Assembly (NCBI GenBank): GCA_964406375.1
Contig: CAYORM010000001.1
Coordinates: 62,001 to 126,000 of the forward strand
DNA length: 64,000 nucleotides
Direction: 5' to 3'
Source of the DNA: CAYORM01 sp964406375
Lineage (GTDB): Bacteria > Pseudomonadota > Alphaproteobacteria > DSM-16000 > Inquilinaceae
Shown: in pieces, positions 8,448 through 16,907 of the stretch
How the letters are laid out: each line of letters begins with the position of its first letter
How positions within the stretch are numbered: the first letter of the stretch is position 1
Position numbers and translations under genes: made by a program
The notes under the pieces: generated by a model
What the model was told of the DNA's origin: nothing
Seen by the model: the letters and a program-made list of their open reading frames with translations, nothing else
The model's database searches: none

Positions 8448-10220
8448 ATGAGCTACCGCGCCCCTACAGACGAGATGCGCTTCGTGCTCGACACCGTCGT
8501 CGGGCTCGATCGCATCCTCGCGCTCCCCGGCTTCGAGGAGGTGACGCCTGATCTCGTCGACGCCGTCCTGGCCGAAGCAGCGCGGCTGGCCGAGACCGCG
8601 ATTGCACCGCTCGACGAGGAGGGTGACCGCAACCCGCCCGTGCTGGGCGAGGGGGGCGTGCGGACGTCGCCCGCCTTCGGCCGGGCCTATGCCGCCTTCC
8701 GTGATGGCGGCTGGAACGCCGTGCCCTTCCCGCAGGCGATCGGCGGCCAGGGACTGCCCTGGTCCGTCGCCTTCGCGGTGCAGGAGATGTGGCAATCGGC
8801 ATCGATGGCCTTCGGCCTGTGCCCGCTGCTCAACCAGGCGGCGATCGAGCTGCTCGCCACCCATGCCGATCCGGCACTGCGGGAGCGCTTTCTGCCGCGT
8901 CTCGTTTCCGGGGAATGGACGGGGACGATGGATCTGACCGAGCCGCAGGCCGGCTCCGATCTCGGCGCCATCCGCACCCTGGCGACACCCCGGCCGGATG
9001 GCAGCTTTGCGCTGTCGGGCGGCAAGATCTTCATCACCTGGGGTGATCACGACCTCAGCTCCAACATCCTTCATCTCGTCCTGGCGCGTACACCCGACGC
9101 GCCGGCGGGCAGCCGCGGCCTGTCGCTGTTCCTGGTGCCGAAGATCCTCCCCGACGGCCGGGCCAATGATCTGCGCTGCATCGGCCTCGAGCGGAAGCTC
9201 GGCATCCATGGCAGCCCGACCTGCGCCATGCGCTATGGCGAGGCGGAGGACGGTGCCACCGGCTGGCTCGTCGGCGTGCCGCAGGGCGGGATCGCGGCCA
9301 TGTTCACCATGATGAACAATGCCCGCCTCTCCGTCGGCCTGCAGGGGGTGGCGATCGGTGATCGGGCGCTGCAGCGGGCCCGCGCCTATGCCGCCGAGCG
9401 TGTGCAGGGGCGGGGGCTGCTGGCGGCGGCTGGCGAATCCATCCTCGGCCATCCCGACATCCGCCGGATGCTCGCCGAAATGCGGGCGCGCATCGAAGCC
9501 GGCCGGGCGCTGACCTATCGGGCGGCGGCGATGCTGGACATCGCAGCGCACCACCCCGATCCCACGACACGGGAGACGGCCGCGGCGCGCCGCGATCTCC
9601 TGACGCCAATCGTTAAGGCTTGGGCGTCGGAGGGCGGCGTCGCCGCCGCCTCGCTCGGCATCCAGATCCATGGCGGTGCGGGCTACATCGAGGAGACGGG
9701 CGCCGCCCGCCATTGGCGCGACGCGCGCATCGCGCCGATCTATGAGGGAACGAACGGGATCCAGGCGGCTGACCTCGCCTTCCGCAAAGTGGCCCGCGAC
9801 GAGGGTGCGGCGATGCGGGCGGTGCTCGCGGAGAGCGCCCAAATCGTCCAGGCATTGACCGACCGGCCCGACCCCGCCGCGCGTCATCTGGCGGAGGGGC
9901 TCGCCCCGGCCTTGACCGCGCTGGCAGAGACCACGCGCTGGATCGTCGAGACGGCTCCGCGCGCACCTGAACGCGTGGCGGCCGGCAGCGCCGCCTATCT
10001 CGAGCTCGCCGGTCTTGTCCTCGGTGGTGTGCAGCTCGCCCGCGCCGCGGCCGCCGCCGTCGACCGTATCGCCGGCGGCGATGCCTCTCCCTTCCTGACC
10101 CGCAAGCTCGCCACGATCAACTTCTACGCCGCGGTGATGCTGCCCCGCTTCCAGGGCCTCGCAGCGGCGGTCACGGCAACACATGCGGCATTGCCGGACC
10201 TGCCGCCCGACGCCATCTGA
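8448..10220 (+). CDS. Acyl-CoA dehydrogenase, long form (DmdC-like subfamily)
   Basis: A 590-residue FAD-dependent acyl-CoA dehydrogenase, longer than the usual 380 residues because of an N-terminal extension and an extra C-terminal domain, as in the DmdC-like group. Recognisable segments are TMDLTEPQAGSDLGA (flavin and substrate binding) and IYEGTNGIQAADL, which carries the probable catalytic Glu. Start is ATG 8448; a GTG directly before it is possible. It would make the 2-enoyl-CoA used by the hydratase at 4889, 57 bp after the SMP-30 gene. DmdC acts on methylmercaptopropionyl-CoA, but relatives act on many acyl-CoAs. Confidence 0.9.
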   Translation: MSYRAPTDEMRFVLDTVVGLDRILALPGFEEVTPDLVDAVLAEAARLAETAIAPLDEEGDRNPPVLGEGGVRTSPAFGRAYAAFRDGGWNAVPFPQAIGGQGLPWSVAFAVQEMWQSASMAFGLCPLLNQAAIELLATHADPALRERFLPRLVSGEWTGTMDLTEPQAGSDLGAIRTLATPRPDGSFALSGGKIFITWGDHDLSSNILHLVLARTPDAPAGSRGLSLFLVPKILPDGRANDLRCIGLERKLGIHGSPTCAMRYGEAEDGATGWLVGVPQGGIAAMFTMMNNARLSVGLQGVAIGDRALQRARAYAAERVQGRGLLAAAGESILGHPDIRRMLAEMRARIEAGRALTYRAAAMLDIAAHHPDPTTRETAAARRDLLTPIVKAWASEGGVAAASLGIQIHGGAGYIEETGAARHWRDARIAPIYEGTNGIQAADLAFRKVARDEGAAMRAVLAESAQIVQALTDRPDPAARHLAEGLAPALTALAETTRWIVETAPRAPERVAAGSAAYLELAGLVLGGVQLARAAAAAVDRIAGGDASPFLTRKLATINFYAAVMLPRFQGLAAAVTATHAALPDLPPDAI

Positions 10221-10226
10221 GGCGGC

Positions 10227-11078
10227 TCAGCCGAGGGTGCGGCGGAAAAAGTCGATCGTCCGCTCCCAGGCCTGCGCTGCCGCCTCGGGATCGTAGCGTG
10301 CTTCCGACGTGTCGTTGTGGAAGGCGTGATTGGCGCCTTCATACATGTGCAGCTCGTAGTGCTTGCCGGCCGCATCCAGCGCCTGGCGGAAAGCGGGAAT
10401 GCCGGCATTGATGCGCTCATCGAGACCCGCATAGTGCAGGAGGAGCGGCGCCTGGATGGCGGCAGCTCCATCCGGATCCGGGACTGGCCCGTAGAAAACG
10501 ACGGCCGCGCCTAGCGACGGCTCGGCCACCGCCACACGCCCGGCCACCCCGCCACCCCAGCAAAAGCCGACGATGCCGACCCGGCCGTTGGTGAGGGCGC
10601 TGCGCGACAGCCAGCCGATCGCAGTACGGGCATTCTCGGTGACCGATGCCAAATCGAGCGTGCCGATCATCTCGCGCGCCGCATCCGGATCGTCCGGCGT
10701 ACCGCCGAGCGGCGACAGGAAGTCGACGGCGAGCGCCACGAAACCCTCCACGGCAAGGCGCCGCGCCACATCCTCGATATGCCCGTTCAGCCCGCGATTC
10801 TCGTGGACGACCAGCACCGCCGGCACGCGGCCGGGTACCTCCAAGGGCCGGGCGAGGTAACCGGTCAGCCCTTCGGCGATCCCGACACGGTCGGCGGCGA
10901 CCCGCGGATCGTCCGCCGCGACGACGGCAGCGGCCGCGGGATTGGCCTCCAGCACCTTGACGATCGCCGCTGCCGCGGTGGCGCTGCCCACCATCGCCGT
11001 CAGCCGGTTCATGAAGGCCCGACGATCGAGCGAGTGATGGGTGAACTCGTCATAGAGATCGATAATCTCCTGCCGCAT
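10227..11078 (-). CDS. Dienelactone hydrolase family protein with Tat-like N-terminus
   Basis: A 283-residue alpha/beta hydrolase. The nucleophile is Cys in GFCWGGG, with Asp in AGLDERI and His in GANHAFHND, the dienelactone hydrolase triad. Residues 18-40 (LDRRAFMNRLTAMVGSATAA) resemble a twin-arginine export signal, common in this subgroup, so it may act outside the cytoplasm. GGAGG precedes ATG 11078; a longer upstream frame lacks a ribosome site. It is convergent with the acyl-CoA dehydrogenase (6 bp apart) and divergent from the aldose epimerase. Natural substrate unknown; not necessarily a chloroaromatic lactone. Confidence 0.87.
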   Translation of the reverse strand: MRQEIIDLYDEFTHHSLDRRAFMNRLTAMVGSATAAAAIVKVLEANPAAAAVVAADDPRVAADRVGIAEGLTGYLARPLEVPGRVPAVLVVHENRGLNGHIEDVARRLAVEGFVALAVDFLSPLGGTPDDPDAAREMIGTLDLASVTENARTAIGWLSRSALTNGRVGIVGFCWGGGVAGRVAVAEPSLGAAVVFYGPVPDPDGAAAIQAPLLLHYAGLDERINAGIPAFRQALDAAGKHYELHMYEGANHAFHNDTSEARYDPEAAAQAWERTIDFFRRTLG

Positions 11079-11169
11079 CGTCGTGCCTCCGTCGTTGAGG
11101 ATCTGTCCGGGAAATGGGGGCCCTCCAGGCGGTGTCCAGTGTCGTCGAGAGAGCGGAACGGAGGAAGGG

Positions 11170-12060
11170 ATGAAGGCGGAAGGGCTCGAGACCATCGCGC
11201 TGGAAGGCGAGGCGCTGCGCATCGCCGTCGTGCCCGGCCTCGGCGGTGGGCTGGCCCGGTTCGACCGCCGCATCGGCGACCGCTGGGAGCCCGTCTTCCG
11301 CAGCTGGGACGGCAGCGCCGATCCCAATGCGCTCGCCTGCTACCCGTTGGTGCCCTGGTCGAACCGGATCGGCCGCGGCGGCATCGATCTCGACGGCCGG
11401 TTCTGGCCGATCGCACCGACGGTGCCGGGCGAGCCGTTCCCGCTGCATGGCGAGGGCTGGCGCGCCGCCTGGCGGGTGGCGGAGCAGGCGCCACAACGGG
11501 TGGAGCTGACCTTCGAGAGCCGGGCGATCCCGCCTTTCGACTATGCCGCGCGGCTGTCCTACGCCGTCGAGAGGGAGGCGCTCCGCATTTCGCTGGCCGT
11601 CGAGCATCGCGGTGAGACCGCGTGCCTTTATGGCCTGGGGCTGCATCCCTGGCTGCCCCGCTCGGCCGCGACCACCCTCGAAGCGCGCGCCACCCAGGTC
11701 TGGCTGGAGGATGCACGGCACCTGCCGACCGACAAGGTACGTGTCGCGGAGGTGCCGGACTGGGATTTCCGGCACCGCCGCCACCTGCCACCGCGCTGGA
11801 TCAACAACGCCTTCGTCGCCTGGGACGGCTTTGCGCGGATCACCTGGCCCGACCGGGGCCTCGCCCTTGGGATCGAGGCGGATGCCTGGCTCGGCACCTT
11901 CATCCTGTACGCGCCGGGCGCCGAAGCGGATTTCTTCTGCTTCGAGCCGGTGAGTCACCCGGTCGACGCCTTCGCCCTTCCGGAGCGGGACGGTCTCGTG
12001 CGTCTCGGCCGCGGCGAGAGCGTCTCGGTGTCAACGCGCTTCGTCACCCGCGTGATCTGA
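11170..12060 (+). CDS. Aldose 1-epimerase (galactose mutarotase family)
   Basis: A 296-residue mutarotase-fold protein. The acid/base His lies in GLGLHPWLP and the catalytic Glu in FEPVSHPVDAF near the C-terminus; FPLHGEGWRA supplies a further conserved His. It interconverts alpha and beta anomers of an aldose. GGAGGAAGGG precedes ATG 11170; upstream in-frame codons lack support. It stands alone, divergent from the hydrolase, and could serve either neighbouring sugar system. Exact sugar unknown. Confidence 0.9.
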   Translation: MKAEGLETIALEGEALRIAVVPGLGGGLARFDRRIGDRWEPVFRSWDGSADPNALACYPLVPWSNRIGRGGIDLDGRFWPIAPTVPGEPFPLHGEGWRAAWRVAEQAPQRVELTFESRAIPPFDYAARLSYAVEREALRISLAVEHRGETACLYGLGLHPWLPRSAATTLEARATQVWLEDARHLPTDKVRVAEVPDWDFRHRRHLPPRWINNAFVAWDGFARITWPDRGLALGIEADAWLGTFILYAPGAEADFFCFEPVSHPVDAFALPERDGLVRLGRGESVSVSTRFVTRVI

Positions 12061-12068
12061 GTGCCGGC

Positions 12069-13607
12069 TCAATCCGCGACCGCATGGGCTGGGGCGCCGC
12101 CACCGCCGCGGTCGGGTCGGCGCATCAGGAGGAGGAGCGGGAAGGCCGCCAGCGTCACGAAGGTCATCAGCCAGAAATCATCGGCATAGGCGATGATCTG
12201 TGCCTGCCGCGTGACGAGTTGGTCGAGCGCGGCAAGGCCGGCGCTCGAGCCGAGCGGCAACGCATCGGCAATAGCGGGCAGCGACAGGGCCGGGCTGAAC
12301 GGCGTGAGATGGCCGACCAGCTCCGCATGCATCACCGTCGTGTTGCGCGACAGGAGAAAGATGACGACGGAAATGCCGATCGAGCTGCCGAGATTGCGAA
12401 CGAGGCTGAGAAAGGCCGCGCCATCGGTACGGAACTGGGCCGGCAGTGTGGCGAAGCTGATGGTCGACAGCGGCACGAAGATGAAGCCGAGCCCGAGCCC
12501 CTGCAGAAAGCCCGTCCATACCACCGTCTCGATCGACACATCGGGTGTGAAGCCCGACATCTCGTAGAGCGCGATCGTCGTGAGCGCGAGACCGAAGGCG
12601 ATCAGCCCGCGTGCGTCAAGCCGTGCGACCAGACGCCCGACCACGGCCATGGCGAGCATTGTGCCGAGGCCGCGCGGTCCCAGCACCAGCCCGGCCGTCA
12701 GCACCGGATAGCCCATCAGATTCTGCAGATAGGGTGTGATCAGCGCCATCGTCGCGAGCAGGATGATGCCGATCGCGAACATGAAGACGAGGCCGGCCGA
12801 GAGATTGCGGTCGCGGAACATCCGCGGATCGATGAACGGGCGCTCGGCCGTCACCGTGTGGATGATGAACAGCCACAGCGCGAGTGCGGCCAACGCCGCC
12901 TCGATCTGGATCTCGGGCGAGGCGAACCAGTCGAGATGCTCGCCACGATCGAGCATCATCTGGAAAGCGCCGACCGCGAGGCTCAGGAGCCCGAAGCCGA
13001 ACCAGTCGAGCTTCAGGCCGGGGTTGCGCCGGCTCTCCGGAAGGAAGGCGAGAAGGCCGAGCAGTGTCGCGATGCCGAAGGGCACATTGACCAGGAACAC
13101 CCAGCGCCAGTCCCAGGTCTCGGTCAGCCAGCCGCCGAGGGTCGGCCCCACAATCGGTCCCACCATCACGCCGATGCCCCACATCGCCATCGCCGAGCCG
13201 CGCTGCTCCGCGGGGTAGAGATCGATCATGATCGACTGCGACAACGGCACGAGCCCGGCACCGAAGATGCCCTGCAGCACCCGGAACAGCACCATGTCGC
13301 CGATCGAGCTGGCGAGGCCGCACAGCACGGAGGCGATGGTGAATCCGGCGACCGAGACGATCATCACCCGCTTGCGTCCGAACCGGCCGGTCAGCCAGCC
13401 GATCGGCGGCGTCATGATCGCCGCAGCGACGATATAGGAGGTCAGGACCCAGTTGATCTGGTCGAGCGTGGTGGCGAGGCTGCCCTGCATATAGGGTAGC
13501 GCCACATTGGCGATCGTCGTGTCGAGCGCCTGCATGATCGTCGCCATCATCACGCAGACGACGATCAGCGGCCGCGCCGCCACCAGAGCGGGATCGTTCG
13601 GGTTCAT
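12069..13607 (-). CDS. MFS multidrug efflux transporter, DHA2/EmrB type
   Basis: A 512-residue inner-membrane protein with about 14 transmembrane helices, the DHA2 layout. Motif A (GWLTGRFGRKRV) is near residue 70 and antiporter motif C (GVMVGPIVGPTLGGW) near 145. It should exchange protons for drugs or toxic lipophiles and, with the HlyD protein encoded 10 bp upstream, form an EmrAB-like efflux pump across both membranes. It is the third gene of the MarR - HlyD - MFS operon. Confidence 0.93.
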   Translation of the reverse strand: MNPNDPALVAARPLIVVCVMMATIMQALDTTIANVALPYMQGSLATTLDQINWVLTSYIVAAAIMTPPIGWLTGRFGRKRVMIVSVAGFTIASVLCGLASSIGDMVLFRVLQGIFGAGLVPLSQSIMIDLYPAEQRGSAMAMWGIGVMVGPIVGPTLGGWLTETWDWRWVFLVNVPFGIATLLGLLAFLPESRRNPGLKLDWFGFGLLSLAVGAFQMMLDRGEHLDWFASPEIQIEAALAALALWLFIIHTVTAERPFIDPRMFRDRNLSAGLVFMFAIGIILLATMALITPYLQNLMGYPVLTAGLVLGPRGLGTMLAMAVVGRLVARLDARGLIAFGLALTTIALYEMSGFTPDVSIETVVWTGFLQGLGLGFIFVPLSTISFATLPAQFRTDGAAFLSLVRNLGSSIGISVVIFLLSRNTTVMHAELVGHLTPFSPALSLPAIADALPLGSSAGLAALDQLVTRQAQIIAYADDFWLMTFVTLAAFPLLLLMRRPDRGGGGAPAHAVAD

Positions 13608-13617
13608 GCAGGCGGGC

Positions 13618-14751
13618 TCACAAGAGGTCGGCGAGCGAGCGCTCCCGACCGGTGTCGATCGCGACCCCGGCGCTCATGCCGGCCCGCAGCGGCGGCATGT
13701 CCGCCCCGGCCTCGATGCGGATCCGGACCGGCACGCGCTGGACGACCTTCACCCAATTGCCGCTGGCATTCTGCGCGGGCAGCAGGGCGAATTGCGAGCC
13801 GGTGCCCGGGCTGATCGTCTCGACGATGCCGTCGAGCACGAGATCCGGGTAGGCGTCGATCGTCACCGCGGCGTGCTGCCCCTCGGCGAGACCGGCAAGA
13901 TCGGTCTCCTTGGGATTGGCATCGACCCAGACATCGGTCAGCGAGACAATGGCGAGCGCCGTCGTCCCGGCCGAGAGATAGCGCCCCGGTACGATCTGGT
14001 CGGTCTGCGTCGTGATGCCGGCGATGCTCGCCCGCACCTCGGTATCGGCGAGATCCCGTTCCGCGGCATCGAGCCGGGCCTTGGCGGCGAGATAGCCGGG
14101 ATAGGCCTCGAGCGGCAGGTCGGGGTCGCCACCGAGCCGTGCCAGCGCCGCCTGCGCCTCCTGCTGCAGCGCCGCGACCCGGGCCTCGGCGGTGGACAGC
14201 TCGAGCCGCTCGCGGTCGAGATCGGCCTGTGAGGCGGCACTGCGCGCCACCAAGTTCGCCGTCCGCTCGACCTCATGCCGCCAGTATTCGACCTGCCGCT
14301 GCTCGACCTCGATATCGGCGAGCGTCTTGCGGTAATCCTGGCGCAGCGCCTCGAGGTCGAGCCGTGCCGCCTCGACCGCGCTGTGGGCCGCGTCGACGGC
14401 CGTCCGGTAGGGGCCATCATCAATGGTGAACAGAAGCGTGCCCGGCTCCACGATCTGACCCTCGGTGATTGCGACCGTGGTCACCGGGCCGGTGACACGA
14501 GGCGCCACCAGCACCGTGCGGGCGCCGAGATAGGCATTGTCGGTGGTGACGTAACGTCCACCCGACAGCCACATCCAGCCGCCACCGACAAGGACGGCGA
14601 GAAGGCCGGCGATCATCAGGCCGTGCCGGGTCAGCCGTCGTCTGCGCGGCCGGACCGGCTCTGCCGCTTCCGTCACCACCTGCGCCTTCCGTCCTGCCGC
14701 GTGCTCCGTTCCGCCGACGGGCTTGTCGGCCGGCGAACTCCCATCAGGCAT
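13618..14751 (-). CDS. HlyD/EmrA-family periplasmic adaptor subunit
   Basis: A 377-residue membrane-fusion protein. One N-terminal transmembrane helix (HGLMIAGLLAVLVGGGWMW) is followed by a biotinyl-lipoyl half (VTTDNAYLGARTVLVAPRV), a long coiled coil rich in Ala, Glu and Arg near residues 130-230, and a beta-barrel. It bridges the MFS pump and an outer-membrane channel. Its start overlaps the MarR stop by 8 bases, showing coupled translation. Confidence 0.92.
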   Translation of the reverse strand: MPDGSSPADKPVGGTEHAAGRKAQVVTEAAEPVRPRRRRLTRHGLMIAGLLAVLVGGGWMWLSGGRYVTTDNAYLGARTVLVAPRVTGPVTTVAITEGQIVEPGTLLFTIDDGPYRTAVDAAHSAVEAARLDLEALRQDYRKTLADIEVEQRQVEYWRHEVERTANLVARSAASQADLDRERLELSTAEARVAALQQEAQAALARLGGDPDLPLEAYPGYLAAKARLDAAERDLADTEVRASIAGITTQTDQIVPGRYLSAGTTALAIVSLTDVWVDANPKETDLAGLAEGQHAAVTIDAYPDLVLDGIVETISPGTGSQFALLPAQNASGNWVKVVQRVPVRIRIEAGADMPPLRAGMSAGVAIDTGRERSLADLL

Positions 14752-15217
14752 CCTCGTCCTCCGTCACCGCCGCGACGCAGCCCGGTGCCGCGGCGTCGAT
14801 ATTCGCCTGGATCCGCTGCAGGGCAGCGGTCAGCCTGTCCAGATCCTCCGCGGCCAGCCCGGCAAGGGCACCGTCCAGCACCTCGTCCACCAGACGGTTC
14901 ACCTGGTCGAGCAGTGCCTTTGCCCCGGCAGCGAGGAAGAGGCGTTTGGCGCGCCGATCCTCCGGATCGGGACGACGCTCCACCACGCCCATTGCCTCGA
15001 GCCGGTCGACCAGACGCGCCACGGTGATCGGCTCGACCCCCATCGCCACCGCCAGATCGACCTGGCGTTGCCCCTCGAGGCGCTTGAGTCGCATCAGCAC
15101 CGCCCATTGCGCACGGTTCATGCCGATCGCCCGCGCCTTCTTGTCGACGGCGGTCCGCAGCATGCGGGCGGTATCGGACAACGCGATCGCCGCCCGGCGC
15201 TTCCGGTCGTTCTCCAC
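14744..15217 (-). CDS. MarR-family transcriptional repressor
   Basis: A 157-residue winged-helix protein. The recognition-helix segment AVAMGVEPITVARLVDRLE and the wing RRPDPEDRRAKRLFLA are textbook MarR. It begins at GTG 15217 with GGAGG five bases upstream. It heads the operon for the efflux pump, so it most likely represses its own promoter and is released by a pump substrate. The leader just upstream contains a TATAAT box and a GTCA/TGAC pair, good candidates for its promoter and operator. Confidence 0.92.
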   Translation of the reverse strand: MENDRKRRAAIALSDTARMLRTAVDKKARAIGMNRAQWAVLMRLKRLEGQRQVDLAVAMGVEPITVARLVDRLEAMGVVERRPDPEDRRAKRLFLAAGAKALLDQVNRLVDEVLDGALAGLAAEDLDRLTAALQRIQANIDAAAPGCVAAVTEDEDA

Positions 15218-15240
15218 GGGAACCTCCGCAGCGGAAGATA

Positions 15241-15269
15241 GTCAGGCTATTATAAGCTGCGTTATGACA
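15241..15269 (-). promoter_or_regulatory. Candidate promoter and MarR operator of the efflux operon
   Basis: On the minus strand a perfect TATAAT lies at 15254-15249, about 30 bp ahead of the MarR GTG. It is bracketed by GTCA (15268-15265) and TGAC (15244-15241), the ends of an imperfect 28-bp palindrome. No good -35 box is visible. A repressor bound here would cover the -10 region. The role is inferred from position. Confidence 0.45.
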
Positions 15270-15343
15270 TGCTGGCGCTGCCGGACTGCGCGATCGACAT
15301 GGCGGCTCTCACCGCTGCGAGTCGGCAGGCGCCGCACAAGGCA

Positions 15344-15366
15344 ACGCGCCGCGGTGAGCGGCGCGT
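15344..15366 (-). terminator. Hairpin downstream of the FAH operon
   Basis: ACGCGCCGC (15344-15352) pairs with GCGGCGCGT (15358-15366): a perfect 9-bp stem with a 5-nt loop, 67 bp past the FAH-family stop. No T-run follows on either strand. The rest of the 215-bp gap between the two operons shows only the efflux promoter. Confidence 0.4.
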
Positions 15367-15432
15367 GCCAGGATCGACAATAAGGACCGGCCCCGTGATC
15401 CCGGCGCCACCGGGCCGCGGGAACGGGCGGGC

Positions 15433-16149
15433 TCAGACCACCTCGACCTCGATCTCACCCACGCCGGCCACGGCACCGCGCAACACGTCTCCGCGCTCGA
15501 CCGGACCGACGCCGGAGGGCGTGCCGCTCATGATCAGATCGCCGGGCATGAGCGTGAAGAACTGCGACAGAATCGCGATCATCTCCGGCACCTTCCAGAT
15601 CATCTGCTCAAGATCGCCGGACTGCCGCCGCTGGCCGTTGATGTCGAGCGTGACGGCGCCGCGGGTCGGATGACCGATCCGTGCGGCCGGCACGAGCGGA
15701 CCGCAGGGGGCCGATCCGTCGAAGGATTTCCCTACCTCCCAGGGTCGGCCGAGCGACTTCGCCTCGCCCTGCAGATCGCGCCGGGTCATGTCCAGGCCGA
15801 CCGCGTAGCCGTAGACATGGTCGAGCGCATCGGCGACGGCGATGTCCGATCCGCCCTTGTGGAGCGCTACCACCATCTCGATCTCGTGATGCACGTCGGA
15901 TGTGCGGCCGGGATAGCGGAAGGTCCGTCCGACATTCAGGTTCGAGGGGTGCTTGCAGAAGAAGAAGGGCGGCTCCTTGTTCGGATCGTGGCCCATCTCT
16001 ACCGCATGCGCCGCGTAGTTGCGGCCGATGCAGAAGATGCGGCCGACCGGGAACAGAGCCGCTTCGCCCTCGACGGGCAGCGTCACCACGGGCGGGGGCG
16101 GGAAGAGGAAGGTCTCGGCCGACCGTCTCGCCGCGGCACTCTCGGACAT
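15433..16149 (-). CDS. Fumarylacetoacetate hydrolase family protein (fumarylpyruvate-hydrolase-like)
   Basis: A 238-residue FAH-fold hydrolase. FCIGRNYAAHAVEMG and EPPFFFCKHPSNL are typical of the fumarylpyruvate hydrolase branch. The metal ligands are visible as Glu-x-Glu in VHHEIEMVV and Asp in VGLDMTRRDLQ. FAH enzymes cleave carbon-carbon bonds of acylpyruvates or diketo acids. It begins 2 bp after the upstream permease stop, so it is the last gene of the ABC operon and should act on the imported compound or its product. The exact diketo acid is unknown. Confidence 0.88.
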   Translation of the reverse strand: MSESAAARRSAETFLFPPPPVVTLPVEGEAALFPVGRIFCIGRNYAAHAVEMGHDPNKEPPFFFCKHPSNLNVGRTFRYPGRTSDVHHEIEMVVALHKGGSDIAVADALDHVYGYAVGLDMTRRDLQGEAKSLGRPWEVGKSFDGSAPCGPLVPAARIGHPTRGAVTLDINGQRRQSGDLEQMIWKVPEMIAILSQFFTLMPGDLIMSGTPSGVGPVERGDVLRGAVAGVGEIEVEVV

Positions 16150-16151
16150 GA

Positions 16152-16904
16152 TCAACTCCTGACGCCTGCGTAGTAATCCAGCCGCTTCTCGAGCCGGCCG
16201 ACGAGGTCGGCGAGACCGAGGGCGAAGGTGAACAGCAGAATGATGAGCGCCCAGAAATGGGCCATCAGGAAATTCTGCTGGTAGAGGGAGAAGAGGGCGC
16301 CGACGCCGATGATCGAGACCAGGAGCTGGCCGATCACCACGCCCTTGACGCCGCGGATCATGCCGAGCCGGATGCCCGCCAGGATCTCCGGCAGGGCGGC
16401 GAGGAGGATGATCCGCGTCCGTTCGCGCCGCGAGGCGCCGAAGGCACGCGCCATCTCCAGCATCGAGGGCGAAATGCCCTGCACGCCCGCACGGGTGTCG
16501 AGCACGATGATCCAGACGGCGAACATGAAGACGGTGACGATGACCGTCGGTGTCCCGAGCCCGAACAGGATCATGAAGATCGGCACGAGCGCCGAGAGCG
16601 GCGCCGACAACAGCGCATTCACCCAGGTGTTCAGCGCCTGGTCGACCGGCGGGAACAGGCCCATCGCCAGGCCGATCGCGACGCCCAGCACGACGGCGAG
16701 AGCCAGCCCTGCGAGATAGGAGACGATGGTAATCCGCGCCGCTGCCGCGAAGCTTGGCGATGACACGACCTCGCCGAGCGCCATCAGAACCTCGCTGAAG
16801 GGCGGGAAGAGCAGGAGCAGCCCGGTCTGCCCGACGACCTCCCACACCACCAGCCAGACCAGCAGGGCGGCGGCGCGCGGGATACGGAAGCCATAGAGCG
16901 TCAT
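16152..16904 (-). CDS. ABC transporter permease, SsuC/TauC type (second permease of operon)
   Basis: A 250-residue inner-membrane protein with about six helices and the binding-protein-dependent EAA loop (MARAFGASRRERTRIILLAALPE). SsuC/TauC-type permeases normally form a homodimer, yet this operon carries a second, clearly different permease at 17747, so a heterodimer is likely. It lies 3 bp from the ATPase stop and 2 bp from the FAH gene. Confidence 0.92.
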   Translation of the reverse strand: MTLYGFRIPRAAALLVWLVVWEVVGQTGLLLLFPPFSEVLMALGEVVSSPSFAAAARITIVSYLAGLALAVVLGVAIGLAMGLFPPVDQALNTWVNALLSAPLSALVPIFMILFGLGTPTVIVTVFMFAVWIIVLDTRAGVQGISPSMLEMARAFGASRRERTRIILLAALPEILAGIRLGMIRGVKGVVIGQLLVSIIGVGALFSLYQQNFLMAHFWALIILLFTFALGLADLVGRLEKRLDYYAGVRS

Positions 16905-16907
16905 CGG

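Noticed and set aside
8274..10184. 636-codon minus-strand frame opposite the acyl-CoA dehydrogenase.
   Set aside because: Shadow of a well-conserved flavoenzyme; no recognisable domain and no ribosome site.
12060..13499. Plus-strand open frame opposite the MFS transporter.
   Set aside because: The opposite strand encodes a complete 14-helix MFS protein with motifs A and C; the plus frame is Arg/Glu/Gln-rich without motifs.
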